A stretch of 10,703 nt of DNA from Hyphochytrium catenoides (lineage: Eukaryota; Sar; Hyphochytriomycetes; Hyphochytriales; Hyphochytriaceae). The notes beneath the pieces are model-generated. The model was not told the origin of the DNA. It saw only the letters and a list, made by a program, of their open reading frames with translations, and ran no database searches. The translations under genes were made by a program, and so were the position numbers. The DNA is taken from assembly GCA_900088475.1 (NCBI GenBank), contig FLMG01001647.1, positions 10,939 through 21,641 on the forward strand, read 5' to 3'. Below are positions 1 to 8,588 of the stretch, piece by piece (positions within the stretch are counted from its first letter, which is position 1; each line of letters starts with the position of its first letter).

Positions 1-513
1 ATCTCCTCTGCTGCCTCTTCTTCCCTGATTTAATGGCTCAGGATGCCTTACTTGCCCAGTTAGCTTTCTGATAAAGGGGCCACAGTTAGCAGACGAACAG
101 CTTGCTACAGAGAAGATGCCAGACGATCTGCTGGTAGTTGCTGTGCTTTCGAGATCGTAGTTTGAGAGCAGGAAGAGGGAAAGACGGAGAAAGGCGGAGA
201 CGCTAGGGTCAAAGGTGTGACATCAAGGGAGTGAGGAGGCAAGCATTAACCTTGGTATGCCTCTTATTGACGGTGAGCTGAGCTTCTCTTGGGCTGAAGG
301 AATATCTACTAGCTCAATGTTGCTGATCATAAAGGCCGACGTTGGTCGGGAGGTTGGTCTATAGTCGGATCCAGAAAACAAAGGCCGAGCTTTCTCAGCG
401 GGAGTAAAAGGCCGAGACGGATTTTTCAAAGAGGCTCGCGCCTCTGCTAGCACCGTCGATATCCGACCCCGCGGCCTCATTGGATCCGGCTCTTCAGGAT
501 CAGAGTCTCTCAT
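1..513 (-). CDS. ARMC2-like protein, N-terminal part (runs off left edge)
   Basis: Minus-strand 5' end of a gene; the ATG is at 513-511. The first exon (513 to about 251) contains TVLAEARASLKNPSRPFTP followed by AEKARPLFSG and SRPTSAF. This matches, as I remember it, the N-terminal region of ARMC2 (isoleucine-rich EARNAL, then RPFTP, then a KLFG, then RPPSSF). In animals and green algae ARMC2/PF27 is needed for axoneme assembly and radial spoke 3 delivery. A likely intron is 250-203 (AG|GTTAA donor, CCCTAG acceptor, 48 nt, phase 2), after which a Ser/Thr-rich frame stays open through about 52, where a CAA|GTAAGG donor occurs. That second exon shows no family motif and is much less certain. 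The armadillo repeats expected downstream would lie outside the window. The family call rests on one short motif block. Confidence 0.55.
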
Positions 514-1148
514 CTTGCCTTCAATCTCAGTTTAATCACACTCAAGCTCTGACTTGGTGAGCTGTGTCTCAACTAGCTAATTGAAAGAATGTGACCTCTT
601 GTACTCTAAACCTACCCAGACAAGGCTCAACTTTGTCACCTTCTGTCGCGCCAGGTCATGATGCGAAGGGCTGCAGCGGGCGGCTGATGAGTGCATGCGT
701 TGCTGATGTTCTGCTACCTCGATGGGCCTGATGCCATCCGCATCCGTTCCATGCTGCTGCTGCAGTCTGATGGTCGAGTAACGACCGTGAGCTATTTTGA
801 AATAAGTATAATCATTATCTGTGATCTATGCAAACTCACCTTTCAGAAACAGGAATGCCCCATGAGCGCTATTCAGAACCTGTGCAATTATATCCCATAT
901 AAGATGTTATGTGGTAGCTGAGCAGGTGACACCAACTGCACATATGAAGCTGAAGAGACGTGGTGGCCACTTTGGCACTTTTTTCAGACTTCAGAAGCTG
1001 CAAAAATCAGAGGTCAAGGTAAAGAAAGTTCTGTGAGCTAGGCGCTCATTGCTCCTATATGATGAGAAAGAGAGGGATATTGAGGACGTCTCAGTAGTAA
1101 AGGGGAGCAGGAGCGAAGGGGAGAGACATACAAGGTGAAGCTGCAGCC
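514..1148. other. Region between divergent genes, largely unassigned
   Basis: This separates the start of the minus-strand ARMC2-like gene (513) from the start of the plus-strand kelch gene (1149), so it should contain both promoters. Apart from the weak two-exon reading at 706-921, there is a 25-codon ATG frame from 944 rich in Lys/Arg, and a short open stretch just before 1149 with GTGAAG near its end. Neither can be linked confidently to a gene. No repeat, RNA gene or clear promoter element was seen. Confidence 0.4.
706..921 (+). CDS. Possible two-exon small ORF, unrecognised
   Basis: An ATG at 706 opens a frame to 786. A plausible intron follows (787-846, 60 nt, donor GTGAGC, acceptor CTCACCTTTCAG, phase 0, AT-rich interior). 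A second short exon ends at a TGA at 919-921. The product would be 51 residues, Cys-rich towards its end (QECPMSAIQNLCNYIPYKML). The frame is also open straight through the intron, so the intron is not forced by a stop. I recognise no family. It may be a chance reading, or internal exons of a gene whose other parts I cannot place between the ARMC2-like gene and the kelch gene. Confidence 0.2.
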   Translation: MFCYLDGPDAIRIRSMLLLQSDGRVTTVSYFEISIIIICDLCKLTFQKQECPMSAIQNLCNYIPYKMLCGS

Positions 1149-3661
1149 ATGGAGACGGAGGAGTTCAGACTCTACCTCGAGGAGATCCCGGTGGTGGAAG
1201 GGGACGCTGATGGTGTGCACATCATCAGTGAAGGCGGTAAGAACGTTCTCCACCGATCCCTTGGCCTCTGGAGATTTTGACCGGCCTTACTCGGGGTCCT
1301 AGACGATGTGACCGGTGAGGTAGCTACTGGGACAGGAACTGATGAGAATGAGTCCTCGAACGAAAGGAGCTTAGTCTCTAAGGACCAATCGGTGGCGGCC
1401 AATGATTGTCAGGATATAGCGAATCTATTACTATTTGTGCGAACGTGCTCAAAGGACTGCACTGAAGGCCCCGCTCCAAGGGGAGGTAGCACGCTGACAA
1501 AGGTAGACTGGCCCTGAACATATCAAAAGTCTCCGGCAACTAATCTCTCTTCCTGACCTATAGATTGGAAGTAAGCTCTATCTCTTCGGAGGTGCTGATC
1601 GTACCCAGCGCCATTACAAAGACCTTCATCTTTATGATCTCGGTAAGGATAAGCGGTGCAAACTAAGGGTTGACTCTGGCCTACCTGGTACCTTTAAGTT
1701 TCGTGATCGTGACTCTGCCGTCTCTAGTTCCACTCGCGCGGTCACTAACATACCGCCTCAATTTAGAAAGCAGCACGTGGTCAAAGGTACACGGCAGTTA
1801 TTGAAGGCAAAGGGGCTAATGTGATCACTTCACCTTATCCCGTGACGTGTCCAAAATAGATAGAAACACTTGGAGAGGGCCCGGGCGAACGCAGTGGTCA
1901 TAATGCAGTTGCTATCGGACGGCATATTCTTATCTTTGGTGGCATCAACCACACTGTGGGCGAGATCTACAATGATGTTTTTCTCTTCGACACCGGTACG
2001 AACGCTACTCGGCTTTGTGGATGTAGTGCACGGGTGGACGAGCCTGAGAGCCTTAATCACATCTCCTGTCCTTCATCTCCCGCGCCTGTCTCCTGCCTGC
2101 TCTGGCCCTTTAGATTGTATTGAGTGATTTTCAGATAGACATCTTTTTATTAACCTTGCATCTCTGTCTCCAGAAACAAAGACGTGGCAAAGAGCTCGAA
2201 CGCAAGGAGACATCCCTTCCCCTAGGAACGCCAGTGTGGCTCTGTTGGTGCCTTCAAATGATACTAACTGGTCAGTGTGCGGTCTGTTCGCTGATCGTAA
2301 ATGGTCTACTCTTAGCTGATCCGTGCTACCCGGTAGCGGCGACATTATAGTGTATGGAGGCTCTTCTCCGGAAACAGGAGCCCTAGGGGACGTCTATTGC
2401 TGCCATATAGGTGTGTCTCCTATGTCTCTTCTTCTAAGCCAACTAGCCCGTCCTATATGGCGGTCATGAGCTTCTCGTGGATTGGACGAGCTGCCATGTC
2501 GCCGGTCCTTTTAAGCCTATGATCTGCAATATGGAGTTGACGTTATCTCTTCTTCTCTGCACGCCCCAAAGAATGGGAAGAATACCCTTCTGCCCCCTCT
2601 GCGACCTGGAGTCAGTTAGTACCGCATTCTTCAGACGCAGCTAAAGAACTGCACTCCGGCGTTCATGTCGGTCCTAGAATGCGAAGTAGCCTAAACCTAC
2701 AGGATATTCCAGAGGAAAAGACTCTTCTTCTCTTTTATGGAGGAAGAGACTCCTGTGGAACAGTCTACTCAGAAATCAGGATATTCTGTGTTGGTAAGGC
2801 TGGGAAGTTACAACTCCATCTTGTGCTAGATACGAATCTTTTGCTTTTGATAGAGGGAATTCCGCCCTTTCCCTTCCCTGCGTCCGTTGAGCCTGCCGTT
2901 GGGACCCTATTGCCTTCTAGTAGCAGTTTGTAGCTCATTTCTGTCGCTATTGTGGCAGAGGAGAGGCGCTGGGTGAAGCATATAAGTACCCAGTTGAGGA
3001 GGTGTGGTGGGACCATGATCACCGTGGAAGAGACAGGCGGCTGCCAGCTGGTTTACTTTGGCGGTTTCGACGGCACGGCTATCCTGGATACCATAGAAGC
3101 GCTCCCCCTTGGTTTGTTAGTCCCTCTTTATGATGTCGTGTTCGTGTTAGCACTATGCACTCACTTGCCCTTCGCAATATTGTTCTTGAGTGGAACCCTA
3201 AACGCAAACGATCCTTCTTACCCCCAGTCCCTACATCGAAGACTCTACCGCCGTCTCGTTCTCTCTCGTTAAAGGGGTGGAACGACAAAACTGGTTATTT
3301 ACCGCTTTCCCTGTACGTAGGGATGTCTGCATGGCGGCCAGTTGACTTCATGCCCAAGCTCCTCAGATGGCCGGGGGCACTTGGCCATGCATCCACCGAC
3401 TTCATGACTAATCAACGGAAGGTGACATCTGAAGCCCATTTTGCCCATCGATTTAAACCTAAATGCATCATCTCTAGCACTCCGAGGCTTTCTACTGTCA
3501 TTGGCTCTTTCTGTCCCTTGTACCACCTTCTGCACTGATCTTCCTGGTTATATCCCTAATAGGTCTATCTTTTTGGAGGAGTGAGTGCACCAAAGGATTA
3601 CGATGATTTATTTGAGTTTAGCATCAGGCGCTCACTTAACAGGGCACCGCGCGCTAGCTAG
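1149..3661 (+). CDS. Kelch-repeat beta-propeller protein, ten exons
   Basis: Exons, from splice signals and phase: 1149-1236, 1303-1502, 1564-1642, 1864-1995, 2174-2270, 2337-2410, 2572-2793, 2959-3115, 3151-3316, 3563-3661; 1314 nt, 437 residues. Six kelch cores are visible: LYLFGG (about 101-106), ILIFGG (144-149), IIVYGG (202-207), LLLFYGG (275-281), LVYFGG (328-333) and VYLFGG (406-411). They have the usual upstream Pro-Arg turns (PAPRGG, PSPRN) and downstream aromatic strands (DLHLYDL, DVFLFDT). Such six-bladed propellers are normally protein-interaction scaffolds; no partner domain, signal peptide or membrane segment is seen, so the role is unknown. The start METEEF is the first ATG of the first convincing exon. 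Exons 3-7 are well supported. Exon 2 may hide another intron, and the joints around exon 9 (a 35-nt intron at 3116-3150 and donor GTAGGG at 3317) are tentative. Confidence 0.8.
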
Positions 3662-3757
3662 AGGGTGCTGGAGTTAGATAGAAGCACACTCGACCAAGGT
3701 TGAAGGAGAAATGTCGAGAATGCCAAACCAAAGAGGAGAAACGCTATATGCTGGTGT
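3662..3757. other. Convergent intergenic spacer
   Basis: There are 96 bases between the TAG of the plus-strand kelch gene and the TAA of the minus-strand Rab gene. Both transcripts must end here or overlap. A minus-strand AATAAA (plus strand 3607-3612) lies inside the last kelch exon, about 150 bases past the Rab stop. If that is the Rab polyadenylation signal, the two mRNAs overlap tail to tail. Confidence 0.4.
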
Positions 3758-5795
3758 TTAACAGCAACCGGACTGCTGTTGTGGCGGTGGGGCTCTAACT
3801 CTTGGGTCTCCAAGACGAATAATTCCATCATCCCTCGGGTTGACAAGAGGAGCTTCTGAGCGCTGTGCCTCCACTGGGGCGGCAGTCGGAGCGTCAACCT
3901 CGCGCTGAATGTCCACCATCTGTGACATGTATAGAAGCACGCCATACATGGAGATGATTATATGGACGTAAGAAGAGAGGAAATGTCATGGCATGCTATA
4001 AAGTGTATCATCTTTATGCGTCGCGCACCTTCCTAATGAGCTCATTCATGGCTGGTTCAATGTTATGATCCTCCTTTGCAGACGTTAGGAACCAACCTGA
4101 GTACAATAAATTAGTTCCGTGGCACATGAGATAAGCCTTATCCTTCTCTTGTGTAACAATCAGCCAGAGATCCTCGATTCCTGACTTCCTTGCTCCACAC
4201 GCACTCAACGTAATAACTAGCCTTTGGCCTCCTGCTTCTCTGTGGCTTACCGGCAAATTTGCACTTATCCACCGTGGCCTGGAGCTTGGCACCAATCTTC
4301 AATGCCTCCACTGGGTCGGGAAGAAGGTCCACCTTATTCACAATAAGGATCGTAGGGATAGGCTTGTCTGCATATTTAACGCTCTGATCGATCTCAGCCT
4401 TCCACTCTTGTACCGACTCAAAGGTACCTTCACTGAACATAAGGCGATGGTGAGACGCAGGTACGAGAAATAGACCAGATACAAGGGGGAGATTTGAAGG
4501 GGATCGATATCACAAGATATACTTTGTAGTATGGGATGGCACACGAGGCATGAAGGAGTGCCAAGATTCTCTTCCAGCTCTCACCGAGTGATGTCGCACA
4601 CGACAACCGCTCCTCTGGCCTTGTTGAAGTATGCGCGGGTGAGTTTGGCAAACCGATCCTGTCCAGCAATATCCCACAGCTGGAGCTTGACCCTGATGAA
4701 TGTGGATGATGAGACGGTCAATGGGTCCAACATTAGCCTCGTTTCGTCCACTTTGATCGTGAGATCACCCTAAGCAGTCCAACTGCAAGAACCCATGGTG
4801 CAACTAGTCGACTCTAAGCTATGGGTAAGTTGGCTCATGCTTCCCAACCTCTTTCACTTCCTCTCCCCTGGCTTGACCCTTCTTTGAGTATCCTCCTTTC
4901 AAAACTTACCCAGTGCTATCATCCACTTGGACCTTCTTTCTGATAAAGTCCGCGCCAATAGTTGTATTGTACTGCTCGCTAAACACTCCGTTCGCATAGC
5001 GCTGAATGATGCTTGTCTTTCCACATTTGGCATTACCCACGACAAGCACCTTAAGAGTCAACTCCTGCTGCGGCTTTTGGAGGCCGCTGGAGACAGAGTT
5101 CTTCCTACCAACTGCTCTGCGCGGAGAAGCTAAGGAAGAAGCAAGCGAGCGCGCGGATCAGACATTGAATTCTAGCACTGATGGACAATAGGTTCACGAG
5201 ATAGTTACCTGTCTCCGCGCGGCCAGGCTCAGCTAGTCGCGAAGCCCTTCGATTAGCTCTGGCGGGAGCACTGGAAATTACCTCTAAGAGAGATGAGAGA
5301 TCAGGTGATTTTGGACCAAAATGTGCCACTGATAGGCCAACAATGATCAGTTGCTAGTGATAACATTAGAGATTTTCACCCACCAGTCGCCTGAGAGTCA
5401 TCAGAAGGGGTCAGCGCCTTCCTGGTTCCCCAAATGACGTCGGCAGAAGTCTTACGTGGAGTTGAAGGTGGTCTAATCTCCACGCTTGCCGTTTGTGCTT
5501 CACCCGATACACTAGCTGGATGCTCGCAAGCTGGCTCCTGATTAGAGGAGGCAGATTCAGTGTCGTCCTCTACCGGTTCCGCTTGCATCAGCTGTTTCCT
5601 AGCTGAGGGTCCCCTCTTTACTGTTCTAGGAGTTTTGGTCCGTGTCCTTCTGGGCCGACTGGGGGCCTGTTCCGACTGATTTTCGCCCAGACTCTCCTTT
5701 GAACTCGCGTCATGGACCTCAGGACTCTCTTCTGCCATCTCTTTGGTCGAATCCAGCGAGCTGATGACCGTCGATTCATCCATACTGATCGACAT
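3758..5795 (-). CDS. Rab32-family small GTPase with long N-terminal extension
   Basis: Exons on the minus strand: 5795-5384, 5129-4910, 4692-4585, 4432-4251, 4096-4029, 3919-3758; 1152 nt, 383 residues, every junction in phase. GTPase motifs in order: P-loop GNAKCGKT (169-176), switch I with TTIGADF (193-199), WDIAGQDRF (217-225), NKVD (279-282), TSAKE (312-316), and a C-terminal Gly-Cys-Cys for geranylgeranylation. DIAGQ in place of the usual Rab DTAGQ is typical of the Rab32/38/29 group, which acts on lysosome-related organelles, mitochondria and phagosomes. The catalytic Gln is present. Residues 1-160 form a Ser/Glu-rich then Arg/Thr/Pro-rich low-complexity extension ([17 protein letters not shown]) not found in typical Rabs. 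The ATG at 5795 has an in-frame stop just upstream. The first intron (5383-5130) has an equally legal alternative pair (donor at 5379, acceptor CGCAG), changing only a few linker residues. Confidence 0.93.
3920..4028 (-). other. Last Rab intron, retention would remove the prenylation tail
   Basis: Phase-0 intron with an unusual GTGCGC donor and an ACAG acceptor, 109 nt. Splicing joins NELIRK to MVDIQRE and leads to the terminal SGCC. If retained, the frame continues for four residues (VRDA) and stops at 4014-4016, giving a complete G domain without any prenylatable cysteine. Confidence 0.75.
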
Positions 5796-5855
5796 CTTTA
5801 TCTAACTGGCCTTCTCAAGAACTAGATATGGAGCAGAGACGATGACAATGCCAGA

Positions 5856-6185
5856 ATGACTTATTGGGCTCGTCGGATCTTCTGCAGTGAAAAACCCGTT
5901 GAAGAAGTTCCAGGGTTACTGGCCCTCAAGACAGAGACCCTGGCTGGTCCTTTTGAAGGAAATAATGAAAGGAAAGCAGCGCTAACAAACACTGCGGAAA
6001 ACAGAGCAAGGCGGACAGTAAAGCAGCGCTGTGGTTGGGCCCTCTGTGCCAACCCAGCTTCTGTTCCTGCCAAGCACAACTCAGTCCCAGGCTCTATCTT
6101 CCGCCTTACTCTGCAGATGTTCTGTCTTCTTGCAAATCTACTCTCAGTCTTTACCCTCACAAGCTTCCTTCCTCCATGTAACTAA
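5856..6185 (+). CDS. Hypothetical 109-residue ORF, doubtful
   Basis: An ATG-initiated, uninterrupted frame starting 60 bases from the Rab start and divergent from it. The product begins MTYWARRIFCSEKP, has a polar basic middle (NRARRTVKQR) and ends in a hydrophobic stretch (LQMFCLLANLLSVFTLTSFL) that could be one membrane segment. I recognise no family. The opposite strand is open over almost the same interval (6160-5861) with an equally plausible-looking product, which weakens both. It may be chance or 5' UTR. Confidence 0.2.
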   Translation: MTYWARRIFCSEKPVEEVPGLLALKTETLAGPFEGNNERKAALTNTAENRARRTVKQRCGWALCANPASVPAKHNSVPGSIFRLTLQMFCLLANLLSVFTLTSFLPPCN

Positions 6186-6709
6186 CTGGTGATAGGATTC
6201 CCTGGACGGCTGATTCCTGGCCTGGGGAAGACACGATTGCTGTTCGTTCCCTAAGGGTAAAACCCTAGGCTTATTATTATCTAAGGCTTATCATCAGTGA
6301 GCTGTTAAACTCTGTAACGGATCTGTGAGGAAGGGGGTGATGGATAGATTCCCAAACTTCCACCAGCGAGGAAAGGTTTCAGCTTCAGTCGTTGTAGGGA
6401 TTCTGATTGACAGAAGGAGAAAGATTCAAAGGCGGCTGTAGATTTCCAGTAAGATTTCACTGTGTGCAGGATTGTTGGTGCGTCATGTCCAAGCTTTCCG
6501 AGAGGATGAGTTCACAGATGTGATAAGGACAGGCAAGCGCGGCAAGGCAGAGGATGAGAGAGAGGCGGTTTGATAATCATTGAGAAGGAGGCATCTACAG
6601 ATTCGTCCGGGCAATCTCCATATCTCCATCTCCAGGCACCCTGTCAAGCTTACGATAATCTCCTAAAGTAGAGGTACCAATAGCAGTAGTATGACTCCTA
6701 TAGTGAGTA

Positions 6710-6761
6710 GTAGAGGTTCCCGATCAGTCGTGGTGAGTAGAGGTTCCCGATCAGTCGTGGT
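6710..6761. repeat. Two-copy 27-bp tandem duplication
   Basis: The unit starting GTAGAGGTTCCCGATCAGTC occurs at 6710-6734 and again, identical over 25 bases, at 6737-6761, with a period of 27. A degraded third start (GTAGAGGT) appears at about 6668. It lies about 70-120 bases past the stop codon of the minus-strand gene ending at 6832, in its probable 3' region. The identity suggests a recent slippage duplication. Confidence 0.9.
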
Positions 6762-6831
6762 TGGGAAAGTGACCCGCGTCAGTTCTAGGCTCGTTCACAG
6801 TGGAGAAGGGAACCATCATAGTGGATATAAA

Positions 6832-8301
6832 TCACTGAGCCAGTCGATTTCTTATCTCAGTTGAAGAAATATCCATTCTAAACTCTGCCTCTTCTATCCC
6901 AATAAACATTGGTCGCACCTCCTCAGGAACAAGGTCCTCTATAGTTTTCCATGTCAGGAAGGCGTCCTTTACCATTCTGCCGGCCACAATGAAACTACAT
7001 CCACTCTGCTGCATCTCTAAAATCGCCATAAGCATTCTCTCCCTGGAGTTCGCATAGTACTTGGGATCGACTAGCCTTACTGCAGTATCAGCTCCAATGA
7101 CGAATGCACAGCCCTTGAAGAGCTTCGCTTTCTCAAGAAAGCGTGGCTGATTTGATATGATCACTGGCCAAGGTCCCATTTTTACTCTATCCGTATCCGA
7201 GAATTGAGCGATGCGCCGTTTGGCTTCATCTTCGCTAATGGGTGCCTTGTCAGCGTTAGTGACGGCAAGTTCAAAGGCGAGAAACGGATCTTCAGTCAGC
7301 TGTCGGACTTCTTTGAACTTCTTGATAGCCAAGAGGGCGAGAGCTTCATGACCTTCAAAAGCACACCTTCTCAGTGTGGTCCCAGCAAGGTCTAATTTAC
7401 GACTTACCTTCGTGTACAGGGTTGAAGGATCCAGGAAAGACAATGCCACGGAATGGGAAATCACAGATAGCTCTTCCACTAGACTCTCCTCCCGGGTAAA
7501 CTGCGTAGCCCACTTCACCTCCAACTACTCTACGAAGACAGTCTCCATCCTGGCCCAAGTCAGTGACCTCGATCTTATCCCCCGGTTTATCTAGCAGCTC
7601 CAGTCCAAATTGTGAGGGTATCTCAAGGTGACAGGCATCAAACAAGGCGCGAAGGATAAGGATACCCAGCAGATCATCCTCCTCTGCATGACACACACAA
7701 ATCGGTATTAGAGCAAAAAGCATGGGACAAACGGCCAATGGAAGTAGAGAGTGAGACTCTTCGACGGCCCCACAGCCGGGGTATTTTCCGGGTGTAAATG
7801 TCACTTCCTTTGATGCACACACAATTAACAAGGAAACTAACCTTCGCGAGTCCGCGTTCCTTTGTCAAGAAGAACTGAGAAGAGCTTCGACCCCGTCGCG
7901 GAATATGTTGCTAGATAAGCTCGATGCTCTCCCCGTTTAGGAACAGCCGAGCGGATGGAGGCAGTGCACCCCAGACCTAGGTGGAAAGCCTTCAGATTGG
8001 CGCTTATTAATTCCCGAGATGAGATGTTCGGATTGTTGACACGAAGAGCACGAAGATAGCTACAGCGTGCCATATCTATGGCCGTAGAGGCCGAGCAAAA
8101 CTTTTCTGGCTCTTTGCCAATGAATTCTGTGAGGCTAGTTTGGGCGTATGGCACGCCAAGCTCTAGTATAACATTTGAGGCATTTGGCACCTTCAGAAGC
8201 CAGCTCAGTGCACTCCCTCCACCCCCTGTAACATTGAGCACAACTTTGGGGGCTGGCTTGATGGCGTACAAAGAGGCAATGAGGGAGGCAGCTGGGACCA
8301 T
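6832..8301 (-). CDS. CinA-like plus nucleotidyltransferase fusion protein
   Basis: Exons 8301-7842, 7683-7408 and 7352-6832 join in phase to 418 residues. The N-terminal half resembles the CinA/nicotinamide-nucleotide amidase fold: KVVLNVTGGGGSALSWLL (about 19-36), then KAFHLGLGCTASIRS and a conserved KRGEHRAYLA. The C-terminal half is a cytidylyltransferase-type nucleotidyltransferase: FPGSFNPVHEGH (236-247, nucleotide-binding HxGH), NADK, SNQPRF, FVIGADTAVRL (about 329-338) and DISSTEIR (406-413, the second signature). This order is that of the plant protein At2g01220 as I recall it. NMN/NaMN-type adenylyl or related transfer is the likely chemistry, but the substrate is not established. 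Where catalytic CinA proteins have ESCTGG, this has LNVTGG, so the amidase serine seems absent. ATG 8301 is the first after an in-frame stop near 8406. The intron 7407-7353 is only 55 nt. Confidence 0.92.
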
Positions 8302-8331
8302 GATGCAAGCCGACCAAGAAGGATTCTTGCT
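8302..8331. promoter_or_regulatory. 30-bp divergent spacer between two start codons
   Basis: Only 30 bases separate the ATG of the minus-strand nucleotidyltransferase gene from the ATG of the plus-strand small gene. No TATA-like element is visible. The two promoters and 5' UTRs must lie inside each other's coding sequence, unless one start is wrong. Confidence 0.4.
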
Positions 8332-8588
8332 ATGGCGTCTCAAGTACCTGGCAATAATTTTATCCCTGCTGACCTGTCGCAGGTTGAGGCGAGTGAAGAA
8401 GAGCTACTCTTGATTGTCCAGGCCCAGGATCACGGAATCTATCGAGCTCGCTTCGAATGTAAGGTGGTAGGAACTGGAGGAACGGCTCCTCACCGCTTCT
8501 TCGGATCAAAAGCAAAGGGCAAAAACGGATTGCTTGAGCTGCCGAAGCTGCTAACGCTAAGGAGGATATCATGGATGATTATTGCTAA
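8332..8588 (+). CDS. Probable small two-exon protein, unknown function
   Basis: The frame from ATG 8332 begins MASQVPGNNFIPADLSQVEA and continues with an acidic helix (SEEELLLIVQAQDHGIYRARFE), which looks like real coding sequence. A consensus donor (GAAT|GTAAGG) ends exon 1 at 8458. An acceptor at 8537-8538 (TTGAG) gives an in-phase second exon, 8539-8588, ending AANAKEDIMDDYC and a stop; 58 residues in all, with an 80-nt intron. Reading through without splicing stays open to 8646 but turns into unlikely Trp/Ile/Ser-rich sequence. I recognise no family. It is divergent from the nucleotidyltransferase gene with only 30 bases between the two ATGs. Confidence 0.5.

Larger units (their letters stand above)
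5796..6831. other. 1-kb region without a convincing gene
   Basis: This lies between the Rab start and the 3' end of the nucleotidyltransferase gene, both on the minus strand. The 5856-6185 part is open on both strands. A 33-codon ATG frame (6340-6441, basic C terminus) and a short MSKLSERM frame near 6484 have no support. The right part carries a 27-bp tandem duplication. It should hold the Rab promoter, the 3' UTR of the neighbouring gene and possibly a small gene that I cannot resolve. No RNA gene was seen. Confidence 0.45.

Noticed and set aside
4693-4773. Open minus-strand frame just before the Rab WDIAGQ exon, with a TTAG acceptor, that would add about 27 residues ([13 protein letters not shown]...).
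   Set aside because: It would need a phase-0 junction, but the upstream donor is phase 2. The CATCAG acceptor at 4693 restores phase and gives exactly the Rab-family spacing between switch I and DIAGQ.
6250-6272. Telo-box-like AAACCCTAG with CCCTAAGGG nearby, suggesting an interstitial telomere repeat.
   Set aside because: Only single, imperfect units; no tandem telomere array.
8343-8343. An earlier TTG start for the nucleotidyltransferase gene.
   Set aside because: Non-ATG starts are not expected in a nuclear gene of this kind, and the ATG at 8301 fits the family N terminus.
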